Shown here piece after piece: positions 47,257 to 56,379 of a DNA stretch of 64,000 bases. The position numbers and the translations under genes are program-made. The stretch covers positions 3,100,001-3,164,000 of the forward strand of contig NZ_CP097463.1 of NCBI RefSeq assembly GCF_027247405.1. The letters are read 5' to 3'. Below the pieces are notes generated by a model. That model had not been told where the DNA came from and searched no databases. It was given only the letters and a program-made list of their open reading frames with translations. The first letter of the stretch is position 1; the number at the start of each line of letters is the position of its first letter. The stretch comes from Jatrophihabitans cynanchi. Its GTDB lineage: Bacteria; Actinomycetota; Actinomycetes; Mycobacteriales; Jatrophihabitantaceae.

Positions 47257-48543
47257 GTGACGCACACGATGATGCCGGCGGCGTCGCGCGTGGACGCCGT
47301 CGGCCCGAGTGACCTGATCCGTTCGCGCCTCGAGACGGCACTGATCCTGCTGGTCGGCGTGTGGTTCTTCGTGCCGCGGTTCATCCAGACTCTTTCGATC
47401 AGCAAGGAGCACATCGGTGTCGGCGGTCAGGCCCCTCCGTACACTGCGTTGGCGAGCGCGGCGCAGCGTGGTCTGTTCTATCTGACGATTGGGCTGTGTC
47501 TCTGGATCATCGTGCTGTTCTGGAGGTATTCGCCGAGCCGTCGCGGTCTCGCGCTGATTGTGTTCCTGCTGCCCTGGGCGTACCTCGTGATCCGCGACCG
47601 ATATGCCGAACAGACGCCGGAGAACATCTACCGGCTGATGCCCGTGCTGGCTATCGCCCTCTGGATGCTTCGACCCAGGCTCGCGCGGCTCCAGGTCCTG
47701 GGGTACGTGGTCGGTGCCACGGTGGTGGCCAGCCTGCTGGTCGGTGTGGCACTACCCGACCACGGCGTCCTACGCAACGCAAGCGGGCAGTTCGTTTCTG
47801 TGGACAAGCAGATTCTTCCGTGGGGTTCGCTGGTTGGCGTCTTCACCAACGGCAATAACCTCGGGCAGTTCATTGCGATGGGGCTGCCCGCGGTTATGCT
47901 CATCCGTGCACGGATGGCGCGTATCGTCTTCGCTCTGTGCTGCCTCTTCGCTCTCGTGTGGAGCGCTTCGCGTGGGTCGATGCTGGCGGTCGGGCTTGCG
48001 ATCCTCGCGTATCTCCTCGTATCCCGCGTTCGCGCTGGTTGGCGCGCAGCCTTTGCAGTGATCTTCCTCGGTGCCGTCTTCGCGACGACCTGCATCGTGC
48101 CACTCGTAACCACCGATCCCGCAGCGTTCACCAATCGTGGCTACATCTGGCAAGCAAGCCATGCGGCCTGGGCGCAACACCCACTAGTCGGCAACGGGAG
48201 CGACTGGTTCTCGATAGTCGGATCGTCGTCCGCGTCGCTTGGTCCGACGGTCTTCCATGCCCACAACCAGTTCCTGCAGTTGCTCGTTACCGGCGGCATC
48301 GTCCTCGCCCTGCTGGTCGGCCTTCTGATCGCTACTGCCGTGGGCGCAGCGGCCCGTCTTGCGGCGCGCGGGCGTCTTGTCGGGGTCAGCTATCTCGCCG
48401 CGTTCGGGGGCACCTGCCTGCTCGAAGTCTCACTGGTCATCGTCGACAACAGTCTGGTCTTTCCGGTGGCCGTGCTGCCGCTGTTGTTTGTCTTGTTCAC
48501 GTCTGACCTCCACGAGCCGGCCGTCACGAATGCGACTGCCTGA
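47257..48543 (+). CDS. O-antigen ligase/polymerase-like membrane protein (Wzy type)
   Basis: 428 residues from a GTG with about eleven hydrophobic segments. The NRGYIWQASHAAWAQHPLVGNGSDWF loop near residue 290 followed by FHAHNQFLQLLVTGG is the Wzy_C pattern with its conserved Arg and His. It would polymerise lipid-linked repeats outside the membrane. Its stop overlaps the flippase start by one base. Confidence 0.85.
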   Translation: MTHTMMPAASRVDAVGPSDLIRSRLETALILLVGVWFFVPRFIQTLSISKEHIGVGGQAPPYTALASAAQRGLFYLTIGLCLWIIVLFWRYSPSRRGLALIVFLLPWAYLVIRDRYAEQTPENIYRLMPVLAIALWMLRPRLARLQVLGYVVGATVVASLLVGVALPDHGVLRNASGQFVSVDKQILPWGSLVGVFTNGNNLGQFIAMGLPAVMLIRARMARIVFALCCLFALVWSASRGSMLAVGLAILAYLLVSRVRAGWRAAFAVIFLGAVFATTCIVPLVTTDPAAFTNRGYIWQASHAAWAQHPLVGNGSDWFSIVGSSSASLGPTVFHAHNQFLQLLVTGGIVLALLVGLLIATAVGAAARLAARGRLVGVSYLAAFGGTCLLEVSLVIVDNSLVFPVAVLPLLFVLFTSDLHEPAVTNATA

Positions 48544-50054
48544 TGGTCGGATTGGGCAAGATCGCGGCGCGCGGTGCAGGCATCACCCTGATGTCCCAGG
48601 TGATTCGCTTTGCCCTGCAGTTAGGTTCGCTCACGGTGCTGGCCCGACTGCTCAGCCCACATGACTTCGGCGTCGTCGCCATGGTCACCGCGATCACGAA
48701 CGTGATGGAAATTGTCCGCGACTTCGGGCTGTCCTCGGCGGCCGTCCAGGCCAAGAGACTCAACGACGCCGAGCGGACAAACCTGTTCTGGGTCAACACC
48801 GGTATTGGGACTGCCTGCGCGGTCGCAGCCGCGCTCGGCGCACCGCTCGTCGTCCGAATCTACGGAACCTCGGTCGTTGGCCCTATCGTCCTTGCCTTGG
48901 CGTGGCTGTTCATCGTCAGCGGGATCAATACCCAGTTCCGCGCCGAACTGAGTCGAAGCCTGCGGTTCAAGGCCCTTGCGGTGACCGATATAGCAGCGCA
49001 AGCGGGCAGCATTGCGGCGGCGATCTCGCTTGCCGCAGTCGGTGCCGGCTACTGGGCGATAGTCGGGCAGCAGATCACGCTTGTCCTGTTGACCTGCATA
49101 TCGAACATCGTGCTGTGCAATTGGCGCCCCGGCCGTCCTCGTCGCTCGGTTTCTATCCGCCGATTCTTCCGCTTCGGTGGCGGCGTTCTCGGGACCCAGT
49201 TGATCGGTTACGCGACCAACAATCTCGACAACGTTGCCATTGGCGTCCATTCCGGTTCCGGTCCGCTCGGCCTCTACAGCCGGGCCTACCAGTTGCTGAT
49301 GGTTCCGCTGACTCAGGTCAACGACCCGATGACGCGCGTAGTGCTGCCGGTGCTGTCCCGAGTCCAAGATGACGGCGAGACTTATGCCCGTTACCTGCGC
49401 AAAGCACAACTGCTCGGTTGCTATGTGCTCGCCAGCGTTTTTGCGGTCGCCGCCGGCGTCAGTGTGCCGCTGGTGACCCTACTGTTCGGGCCACAATGGA
49501 GCGGCGTCGCACCGATATTTGCTGCGCTGGCTATTGGAGGCATCTTCCGCGGCATCGGTCAGATCTCCTACTGGATGTACCTGTCCCGCGGGCGGGCGGG
49601 CGCGCAGCTCAAGCTATATCTGATCGCTCGCCCGGTCATGATCGTCATCATGATCGCCGGACTGCCGTGGGGCCCAGTGGGCGTTGCCGTCGGACACTCC
49701 ATCGGCTTCTTCCTGTACTGGATCGTGTCGCTATGGGCGGCAGGACGTGCAGTTGGAACCAGCACCCGACCGCTCTTCGTCCAAGCGATCCGTACCCTTC
49801 TGGTGATCAGTGTGCCGGCCGGCGCGATCGCGTATCTCGGCGCGATGCTTGTCAGTCCAGTGCCCGCGAGCCTGGTGCTGGGCGTGGCGCTCAGCGTCGG
49901 CTACCTCGCGCTGGTCTCGCGCTTGTCGCCCCCCGAGCGAGCCAATCTACATTTCATGATCGAAGTGTTCCTGCGCCGTCGACGCATGCCCGAGGCGACA
50001 GCTCAGCACGCGCCCGCAGCGCCGGAACCGGCAGTCGTCGTCGAGCGAGACTGA
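48543..50054 (+). CDS. Oligosaccharide flippase (Wzx / MATE-like)
   Basis: 503 residues with twelve or more hydrophobic segments. The N-terminal ISLMSQVIRFALQLGSLTVLARLLSPHDFGVVAMV pattern is typical of the polysaccharide transporter family, and YSRAYQLLMVPLTQVNDPMTRVVLPVLSR marks its middle. It would move the lipid-linked unit across the membrane for Wzy. The last 52 bases overlap the end of the convergent GT2 gene. Confidence 0.88.
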   Translation: MVGLGKIAARGAGITLMSQVIRFALQLGSLTVLARLLSPHDFGVVAMVTAITNVMEIVRDFGLSSAAVQAKRLNDAERTNLFWVNTGIGTACAVAAALGAPLVVRIYGTSVVGPIVLALAWLFIVSGINTQFRAELSRSLRFKALAVTDIAAQAGSIAAAISLAAVGAGYWAIVGQQITLVLLTCISNIVLCNWRPGRPRRSVSIRRFFRFGGGVLGTQLIGYATNNLDNVAIGVHSGSGPLGLYSRAYQLLMVPLTQVNDPMTRVVLPVLSRVQDDGETYARYLRKAQLLGCYVLASVFAVAAGVSVPLVTLLFGPQWSGVAPIFAALAIGGIFRGIGQISYWMYLSRGRAGAQLKLYLIARPVMIVIMIAGLPWGPVGVAVGHSIGFFLYWIVSLWAAGRAVGTSTRPLFVQAIRTLLVISVPAGAIAYLGAMLVSPVPASLVLGVALSVGYLALVSRLSPPERANLHFMIEVFLRRRRMPEATAQHAPAAPEPAVVVERD

Positions 50055-50992
50055 GCCGCCGCGCGGCGGTACTCGCTTGCGACGTAACCGTACGCGCCGA
50101 GCGTCACCCCCGCGGCCTCCACGACCTCGACAGCCCCCCGGGCGCGGCGGTTCATGTCCCGTAGGAACGTGCCGAGCAACCAGTGCCGCGCCCCCCGGGA
50201 GACGCGAACGATCCCGCGGGCCGTCAGGTCGGCGCGCTCGCGCAGCCGTGACCAGCGGCCGGGAGCGAGGTCGAGCGCGACGCGGCTCCAGTCGTTACTG
50301 GTCCGGAACGACCGCTTGAGCACCCAGGAGCGGGTTGCCCGGCCTACTGGGATGTGGTCCACGACTTCTGCCTCGTCCACCCAGCGGATGACGCCGCCCC
50401 GTGCAACCAGTTCGTGCGTAAGTCTTGTGTCGCTCCCTCCGGTGAGCCCGTAACTGTCGTCGAACCTGAGCCCAAGTCCGCTCAGTTGCGCAATGTCGAG
50501 CAGCAGGTTGTTGGATGCCGCACCACGCAGCGACTCGCCTGTCACGTGGCGGCGTCGGTCGAAAACCCCGCTCGCAACGACCCAGGGGTCGGGTGGGCCA
50601 CCGTCGAACGTGGCGACGACGGGTCCGGTGACGGCCGCACAGCGCCAGTCGGTCCAGCGCTCTACGAGCGTCGTAAGCCACTGCGGACCTGGTTCCTCGT
50701 CGTCGTCGATGAAAACCACGGCATCTGCCGATCGGCTCTCGTCGAGCGCGCGATTCCGCGCGGCGGAAATGCCAGGGTGAGGCTCGTGGACATAACGGAC
50801 CACCGGAGATGCGAAGCGTCGGACGTACTGCGCGGCACCGCCATCCGGGTCGTTGTCCACCACGAGAACAGACGCAGTCGCACCCGCTGATGCAACCTGC
50901 TCGACGAGTTGTGGCAGCACGCGGGCCAGGCAATCCGGACGTCGGAATGTGGCAACCGCTACGATCACCGAAATCTGCCGCTGCTGCGTCAC
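50003..50992 (-). CDS. Family 2 glycosyltransferase
   Basis: 329 residues from the GTG at 50992. ISVIVAVATFRRPDCLARVL, VLVVDNDPDG, PGISAARNRALDE and VVFIDDDEEPGPQW are the GT-A sites; TGGSDTRLTHELVARGGVIRWVDEAEV follows. It is a paralogue of the GT2 at 40754. A longer frame exists upstream to 51235 but has low-quality coding. It is convergent with the flippase and divergent from the Wzc-like kinase. Confidence 0.88.
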   Translation of the reverse strand: MTQQRQISVIVAVATFRRPDCLARVLPQLVEQVASAGATASVLVVDNDPDGGAAQYVRRFASPVVRYVHEPHPGISAARNRALDESRSADAVVFIDDDEEPGPQWLTTLVERWTDWRCAAVTGPVVATFDGGPPDPWVVASGVFDRRRHVTGESLRGAASNNLLLDIAQLSGLGLRFDDSYGLTGGSDTRLTHELVARGGVIRWVDEAEVVDHIPVGRATRSWVLKRSFRTSNDWSRVALDLAPGRWSRLRERADLTARGIVRVSRGARHWLLGTFLRDMNRRARGAVEVVEAAGVTLGAYGYVASEYRRAAAQSRSTTTAGSGAAGAC

Positions 50993-51168
50993 ATCGTCCC
51001 CGTTGATCTCGTCGTCTCGCCGATCGGCATCTGTCCGTATGCTGTGGGTGCGCCGAGCGCACCGCGGGTACGAGGGTACTGGCCGGTACGATGGAGGTGC
51101 TATTGAACCGCAGCCTCGCCTGACGGGCGGAGCTGCCGACTTGGGTACCGCGCCGGAGAGCGAGAACT

Positions 51169-52716
51169 GTGGACTTTCGCGGCTTTTTCCTCGCGATTCG
51201 CAAGCGCTGGTGGGCGGTTGTACTCCTAACAGCAATCGGCGCCGCAGCGGCGGTAGGAATCACGAGCCGGCAGGCAGAGCAATACCGCAGCTCGGTGACG
51301 TTCTTCCTCTCGACGCCCACGGCAGAGCCGGGGCAGGCGTACCAAGCGAGCCTCTATGCCCAGCAGCTCGTCAACTCGTACGTGAAGTTGCTCGGCAGTG
51401 ATGAGCTTGCCCGCCGGGTGATCGCGGATGCCGGCCTCCAGGCGAGTCCCCAGTCCGTAGCCGCAAAGATCAGCGGAACGGCCGATCTGAACACCGTGCT
51501 GATTACGGCCCGCGCAACCGATTCGACTCCGGCGGCCGCACGCCGGCTGTCGACAGCGGTGGCTGCCGTGTTCGGCCCCATGGTCAGCTCGCTGAACAAC
51601 AACGCTGCGAGCGCCGGCACGCCGTCCATCGTGTTGTCAGTGGTATCGGGGCCGACCAACCCGGTCAAGATAGCGCCGCGCCGCACCCTGAATTACCTTC
51701 TCGGCATCCTCGGGGGCCTGATTGTGGGCCTTGCGGTTGCAGCGTTGCGTGAACTGCTCGACACGTCCATTCGATCCGATGAACAAGTGGCGGCGACCGG
51801 TGTCGGCGTTCTAGCCTCGATCACCCAACTCCAGGGCAAGGACGTGCTGCCGCTCATGGTCGGCAACCTCGACCACTCATTCCTCGCCGAGGAGATGCGG
51901 CAACTCCGGACGAATCTCCAGTACGCACAGGTCGATCGCCCGGTGCGAGTCATCGCCGTGGTGTCGTCTGAGGCGGGCGAAGGCAAGTCGACCGTCGCGA
52001 CTAACCTCGCGCTGGTCTTTGCCGAGGCTAACCGGCGAACGCTGCTCATCGACGCGGATCTGCGGAAGCCCCGTATCGCCGATTACCTGGGACTAGAGGG
52101 CGCCGTTGGGCTCTCGGACGTCCTCGCGCAGCAGGTCGACCTGGATGCGGTGATACAGCCGTGGGGCGAACAGAACCTGCGTGTGCTCACGAGCGGGTCA
52201 CCGCCGCCGCATCCTGCTGATTTGCTCGGCAGCCGACAGATGGCTGACCTGATTGCTCGCCTGCGCGACGATTTCGACATCATCGTCATCGACACACCCC
52301 CGCTGTTGCCGGTCACCGACGGCGTGGTAACCACCCTGCTCGCCGACGGCGCCATCGTCGTGGTCCGCAACGGCCGGACGAAGCGAGCCCAACTAGGTGA
52401 GACGCTGCAAGCTCTGCGCGGCGTCGACGCGTCGATTCTCGGTGCCGTACGCAACATGGTTCGACAACGGCGCGCGGGGAAAAGCGTCTACGGAGACTAC
52501 GTGGCAGCGGAGAGGTCGCATAGCTCACGTGAGGTGGAGGCAACCGAAACCGCTGACGCGAAGGAAGGCCAAGCGACCCCATTACGCGCAGTGCAGGCGA
52601 AAGACGTGGCCAAGGCTAGTGAACGGCCGGAAACCGATGGGCGGATCAAGGGCCCGCCCCGGCGACCGATGGTCGGTGGGTCCGAAAAACGTCCGGCCAA
52701 GTCCGACCACGGCTAA
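51169..52716 (+). CDS. Wzc-like polysaccharide co-polymerase and bacterial tyrosine kinase
   Basis: 515 residues from a GTG. A Wzz domain (residues 1-190) has two membrane segments (WWAVVLLTAIGAAAAVGI and LLGILGGLIVGLAVAALR). The BY-kinase half has Walker A SSEAGEGKSTVATNLA near 265, Walker A' LLIDADLRKP near 292 and Walker B IIVIDTPPLL near 370. The C-terminus has only a weak tyrosine cluster (VYGDYV near 443) before a charged tail. It controls chain length and export together with Wzy. The stop overlaps the phosphatase gene by four bases, tail to tail. Confidence 0.92.
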   Translation: MDFRGFFLAIRKRWWAVVLLTAIGAAAAVGITSRQAEQYRSSVTFFLSTPTAEPGQAYQASLYAQQLVNSYVKLLGSDELARRVIADAGLQASPQSVAAKISGTADLNTVLITARATDSTPAAARRLSTAVAAVFGPMVSSLNNNAASAGTPSIVLSVVSGPTNPVKIAPRRTLNYLLGILGGLIVGLAVAALRELLDTSIRSDEQVAATGVGVLASITQLQGKDVLPLMVGNLDHSFLAEEMRQLRTNLQYAQVDRPVRVIAVVSSEAGEGKSTVATNLALVFAEANRRTLLIDADLRKPRIADYLGLEGAVGLSDVLAQQVDLDAVIQPWGEQNLRVLTSGSPPPHPADLLGSRQMADLIARLRDDFDIIVIDTPPLLPVTDGVVTTLLADGAIVVVRNGRTKRAQLGETLQALRGVDASILGAVRNMVRQRRAGKSVYGDYVAAERSHSSREVEATETADAKEGQATPLRAVQAKDVAKASERPETDGRIKGPPRRPMVGGSEKRPAKSDHG

Positions 52717-53306
52717 TCAGAGGCCAGTTGCCGGTGGCCGGACGCCAGCGGTCGCAACGACGTGGCGATGGCAGCGTGGATCGTTGCGGCGCAGGCGTCG
52801 AACGCAGCTCGTCGACCGCCGATCGGATCGACGATGTCAGCGGAGTAGTGCCTGACCGGCGCGATCCGACTGCGGGCAGCGTTTGCCGCAGTACACAGAT
52901 CCGGTAGGGATCGGACGTTGTCGTTCGACGCTGCCCGTACGAGCTCGGCGAACTGCAGGAGTAGAAACGTCCGGGCCACCGCGGACGGCTCGAGTTGCGC
53001 TACGCGGCTGCGGTGGCTCGCTTCCGCGACGAGAATCAAGTCCGCCGTCTGGATAGCGCTGCGATCGAGCAGACGCGACGACCAAGTCGGCGCAACTGCG
53101 ATACCGCGCCGCGTGAGGGTCTCCGCCGCCAGCGGATGGATGGGCTCGCCCGCGATCGCGTCCGTGCCTGCCGAATCCGCTTGCAGGGCCAGCCCCAACT
53201 CGGCCGATGTGCTGCGGGCGAGGTGCTCGGCCAGCGGCGATCGACAAAGGTTCGCGGTGCAGACGAACAACACCGAGAACTCAGCTGAGTGCCGTGGATT
53301 AGCCAC
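52713..53306 (-). CDS. Low-molecular-weight protein tyrosine phosphatase (Wzb-like)
   Basis: 197 residues from the GTG at 53306, which directly follows a TCGGGGGAA motif; a GTG at 53333 is also in frame. The catalytic VLFVCTANLCRSPLAEHL (C-x5-R-S) is near residue 15, and the acid loop DIVDPIGG is near 160. It would dephosphorylate the BY-kinase and so cycle polysaccharide assembly. The two genes overlap tail to tail, an unusual arrangement for this pair, which is normally one operon. Confidence 0.88.
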   Translation of the reverse strand: MANPRHSAEFSVLFVCTANLCRSPLAEHLARSTSAELGLALQADSAGTDAIAGEPIHPLAAETLTRRGIAVAPTWSSRLLDRSAIQTADLILVAEASHRSRVAQLEPSAVARTFLLLQFAELVRAASNDNVRSLPDLCTAANAARSRIAPVRHYSADIVDPIGGRRAAFDACAATIHAAIATSLRPLASGHRQLASD

Positions 53307-53315
53307 TTCCCCCGA
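53307..53315 (-). promoter_or_regulatory. TCGGGGGAA motif at the phosphatase start
   Basis: Perfect 9-mer on the minus strand, directly abutting the GTG at 53306. Confidence 0.45.
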
Positions 53316-53403
53316 CCCGCTCGTGACATGCACTAGCTTACCGGGCGCATGGAGGAGCCTCCAGTGCTGCTAAGCTCGCTGCCGCAAGTCGGCTACGTCC
53401 GCA

Positions 53404-53432
53404 TTGACGCACGGAGCCGATCCATGTAAAGT
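53404..53432 (+). promoter_or_regulatory. Promoter of the PL14-like gene
   Basis: TTGACG (53404-53409), 17-base spacer, TAAAGT (53427-53432), a good vegetative promoter. Transcription would begin near 53439, giving a 54-nt leader that holds a TCCGGGGGAT motif. Confidence 0.55.
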
Positions 53433-53443
53433 CGGCGTGAATT

Positions 53444-53453
53444 TCCGGGGGAT
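53444..53453 (+). promoter_or_regulatory. TCCGGGGGAT motif in the PL14-like leader
   Basis: One-base variant of the island motif, 40 bases before the start codon and just after the predicted transcription start. Confidence 0.35.
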
Positions 53454-53492
53454 AGCCGAAGGGGGCGGACGAGCGCACCTTAGGAGTCTCCC

Positions 53493-55412
53493 GTGCAACA
53501 TCGTGCAAGCACCCCGACGCACCGTCGCGCCGGTGGCCGGCACCGCGCTGCACCGCGATCGGCTGCGTCGTCGACGGGGCATCGGTCGGTCCGCCGGGCC
53601 TCCACGCCGCGCAGACCATCCCGTGTGCTGTTCGCGATGTGCGTCTCGATCCTCACGGTCGGTGGCGTCGCAGCACTCGGCGGCTCAGCAGCTGGCGAGA
53701 GTGCGGCGCCCCGCCAGGCGAGGCTGATCGCGTCGGATACCTTCCACCGGACAATCCCTTCGGGTCTTGGCCGCGCCGATATGGGCGGTGCTTACCGCGT
53801 CGTACGGCCCGGCAACGTCTCGGTCCGGGTGGTGCCCGCGCACGCCTCGATAGCCGGCTTCGCGCCAGGGCAGTCCTTCGCTGCGGAGTTGCCCTCGGTC
53901 TCGGCGGCTGACGTGATGCTCGGGGCTTCGTTCGTGGTGCCGACGCTTCCTTCGGCCTACCCGGGCCTGTACTTCGGTTTGGAAATGCGCGCGCAGGCAG
54001 ACGGGCGCGCCTACCGTGCCAAGCTCAAGATCGGCGCAAGCGGCCAGATCTCGATCGGACTGTCGCGGCTCGGCGCACACCGTGCCGAAACAGATCTCGC
54101 GACCCGTACGCTGCCGCTTCGAATCCGGCCCGGACAGGTTTTGAACCTGGAAGGTATGGTGACCGGCTCGACGCCGGCGAAACTCGCGGTGAAGGCCTGG
54201 CGAGCCGGCACCAGTGTGCCGGACTGGCAGCTGCGCAAGGACGACTCGAGCGGCCGCGTACCTTCATCGGGCCACGTCGCGGAGTGGGCGTTCTTGTCCC
54301 AGTCCGGGCACACGGTCGCGATCCAGCAAACGCAGCTGCGCGTGTGGTCAATAGAGGCTAAGCCGGGTGCTGTCCACGCGCCGGCTCCGATAACCAACTC
54401 GAAGAGCGCGGTCCCTTCGTTGTCGCCGCCGGCGACGACGTCCACGCCCCCGCCGGTAGTGACTTCCTCTCGCGCACCCACCTCGGGACCGGAGTCGTCG
54501 TCTCCGTCCGCCACCTCGCCGTCCCCGACGGCGAGTTCACCCCAGACATCGCCGGCCGCGTCGTCGACTTCGGCGGCATCGGTACCGCCGAGTACAGCGC
54601 TCAGCCCGCCCCACGATCCGACGCCGGCCGGTGAGGTGCTGTTCGCTCAGGACTACGACGGTTTGCCGATCTCCGACCCGGTCTCCGTTGCTACCGAGCG
54701 GCTTGCACTGGGCGATCCGACGCTGAGTCTCGGCGGCTCGAACGTTGCGCGAACCGCAATCGTGGCGGCGAGCGGCCGGGGCAACGTCATGCGCGTGACC
54801 ATGCCGGCGAAGGCGATCAGTGAGGCGAGTGGCGTGATCATCGACGCCAAGCTTGCGAAGTCGGTCGACGCGGCGAGCATCCAGTACGACATTCGTTTCG
54901 ATTCAGGCTTCGACTGGAGCAGGGGCGGCAAGCTGCCGGGGCTCGGTGGTGCTATGCCCAACGTCTCGCCGTCGGTCGCCGGCGGGTGTAACGCTGGAAG
55001 CTCCTCTGCCTGGTCGGGCAGGGGCATGTGGATCACGCCGTCGTCGTACCCATCCGTCACAGCTGCCAACGAGTGGATCGGCTACATGTACGACTACAAG
55101 AAGGCGGCAGCGTGCGGTGACAATCTGCGCACCGGCAAGGCTCTCACAGCCGGGACCTGGCACACCGTGAAGCAGTACTACAAGCTGAACAGCATCAGCG
55201 CGAGCGGGACGCCGAACGCCGACGGTGTATCCAAGATGTGGCTGGACGGCGTCCTCGTCCGCAACGCCAGCGACGTGCTGTATCGCAGCAGCGCGGGCCT
55301 GCACATCAACTATCTCTACTGGGAGGTTTTCCGCGGCGGCGGTGACTCGACATGGGCCAGTCCCACCGAGGGCACGGTCGACTTCGACAATCTGGTGATC
55401 AATTCGTCGTGA
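53493..55412 (+). CDS. Secreted two-domain protein with a PL14-like polysaccharide lyase module
   Basis: 639 residues from a GTG with AGGAG six bases upstream. An Arg/His-rich 45-residue head precedes a hydrophobic export segment (VLFAMCVSILTVGGVAALG). Residues 62-295 form the beta domain shared with the C-terminus of the 1481-residue protein (ASDTFHRTIPSGLGRADMGG). A Ser/Thr/Pro linker (297-380) leads to the C-terminal module (382-639) with DSGFDWSRGGKLPGLGG, WSGRGMWITPSSYP, GTWHTVKQYYKLN and YLYWEVFRGGGDSTWAS, the pattern of PL14-family lyases. It may trim or release the island polysaccharide; lyase activity is inferred. Confidence 0.72.
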   Translation: MQHRASTPTHRRAGGRHRAAPRSAASSTGHRSVRRASTPRRPSRVLFAMCVSILTVGGVAALGGSAAGESAAPRQARLIASDTFHRTIPSGLGRADMGGAYRVVRPGNVSVRVVPAHASIAGFAPGQSFAAELPSVSAADVMLGASFVVPTLPSAYPGLYFGLEMRAQADGRAYRAKLKIGASGQISIGLSRLGAHRAETDLATRTLPLRIRPGQVLNLEGMVTGSTPAKLAVKAWRAGTSVPDWQLRKDDSSGRVPSSGHVAEWAFLSQSGHTVAIQQTQLRVWSIEAKPGAVHAPAPITNSKSAVPSLSPPATTSTPPPVVTSSRAPTSGPESSSPSATSPSPTASSPQTSPAASSTSAASVPPSTALSPPHDPTPAGEVLFAQDYDGLPISDPVSVATERLALGDPTLSLGGSNVARTAIVAASGRGNVMRVTMPAKAISEASGVIIDAKLAKSVDAASIQYDIRFDSGFDWSRGGKLPGLGGAMPNVSPSVAGGCNAGSSSAWSGRGMWITPSSYPSVTAANEWIGYMYDYKKAAACGDNLRTGKALTAGTWHTVKQYYKLNSISASGTPNADGVSKMWLDGVLVRNASDVLYRSSAGLHINYLYWEVFRGGGDSTWASPTEGTVDFDNLVINSS

Positions 55413-55420
55413 ACGGTAGG

Positions 55421-56362
55421 TCAGCCGCCGAGAAGTGCTAGCAGCCGTTGCCGCAGACGCTGTTCAACTGGTGATGTCTCCCGGTCGGCGATGATCGCCG
55501 CCCAGTATGTGCTGGCTTCTCGTTCCTCGGGCCGCAATCGCATCCGGCGCGGCGGACCCGGCCTCAGCGCGCTTGCAATCGCACGTAGGTAGACGGCGTC
55601 GGCATGCGGGGGTGCCAAATCGGCGTCCTCCCAGTCGATGAGCCATGTGGTGCCACGACCTCGTCGCAGGTTCCACGGCGTGAGATCGCGATGAGCGCCG
55701 CGCCAATGATCCGGCACTTCGGCGGCTCGGCGGATCGCTACCTCTACCAGCGCGGAGATCTCCTGGTATCCGTCGCCGTCCAATCGAAAGCGCGGGGCAT
55801 GCGGCCGCGAGCTCATCGCCTCGTAGCCCACCCAGTGCCATTCATCGATCTGACCCGACTCGATCAGGCGGGGCACCCGGAAGCAGCGTGTCCCGCGCTC
55901 GTGGGCGATCGTGCTGATCGCGCGTTCGAGTTCCAGCGACGCGGGGTCGCGACGGATCCGCACCAACATTGAGCGTGCGCCCGCGCACACCATGAGCGTG
56001 AGATTCTGTCGTCCGGACTGTAGTCGCTCATAGATCGCGATCCCGTCCGGCTCTCGGCCAACAGCCCGCGCCCACGCCGCCCACATACTTGCGGTCACGC
56101 TCCGCGGGAATGGTAAGGACCAGGTCTCGCGCGGTCCGGGTAGCGCGCGCCCACCGATGGCCTTGGCCGCAAGCCAGAGGCCATACTGCGCGGCGAGTGG
56201 AATCGGCTTCGACGCGGTGTAAAGGCTCATGGCTGTTGTCGTTGCTGCTGCCGGTCCGATCGGCACGAGGACGTTGTGCCAGCGCGGCGGAAACCGTACG
56301 TAAATCTCGCCGAACGGAGCACCACCGGCCCGCGCAGACGGCGCGCTGGAGGACTCGGCCAT
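55421..56362 (-). CDS. Phosphotransferase-fold (APH-like) kinase
   Basis: 313 residues if started at the ATG at 56362. The kinase-like catalytic core reads RGAHRDLTPWNLRRGRGTTWLIDWEDADLAPPHADAVYL near residue 235, with the HxDxxPxN and DWE metal sites of aminoglycoside/choline kinase-like enzymes. The N-terminal lobe is poorly conserved. In this setting it more likely phosphorylates a sugar, lipid or small molecule than an antibiotic, but the substrate is unknown. Confidence 0.75.
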   Translation of the reverse strand: MAESSSAPSARAGGAPFGEIYVRFPPRWHNVLVPIGPAAATTTAMSLYTASKPIPLAAQYGLWLAAKAIGGRALPGPRETWSLPFPRSVTASMWAAWARAVGREPDGIAIYERLQSGRQNLTLMVCAGARSMLVRIRRDPASLELERAISTIAHERGTRCFRVPRLIESGQIDEWHWVGYEAMSSRPHAPRFRLDGDGYQEISALVEVAIRRAAEVPDHWRGAHRDLTPWNLRRGRGTTWLIDWEDADLAPPHADAVYLRAIASALRPGPPRRMRLRPEEREASTYWAAIIADRETSPVEQRLRQRLLALLGG

Positions 56363-56379
56363 GCCATACAGTATTGCCG

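Noticed and set aside
55421-56362. Aminoglycoside resistance gene
   Set aside because: Only the general kinase core is recognisable. The neighbourhood is polysaccharide synthesis, so a resistance call is unsupported.
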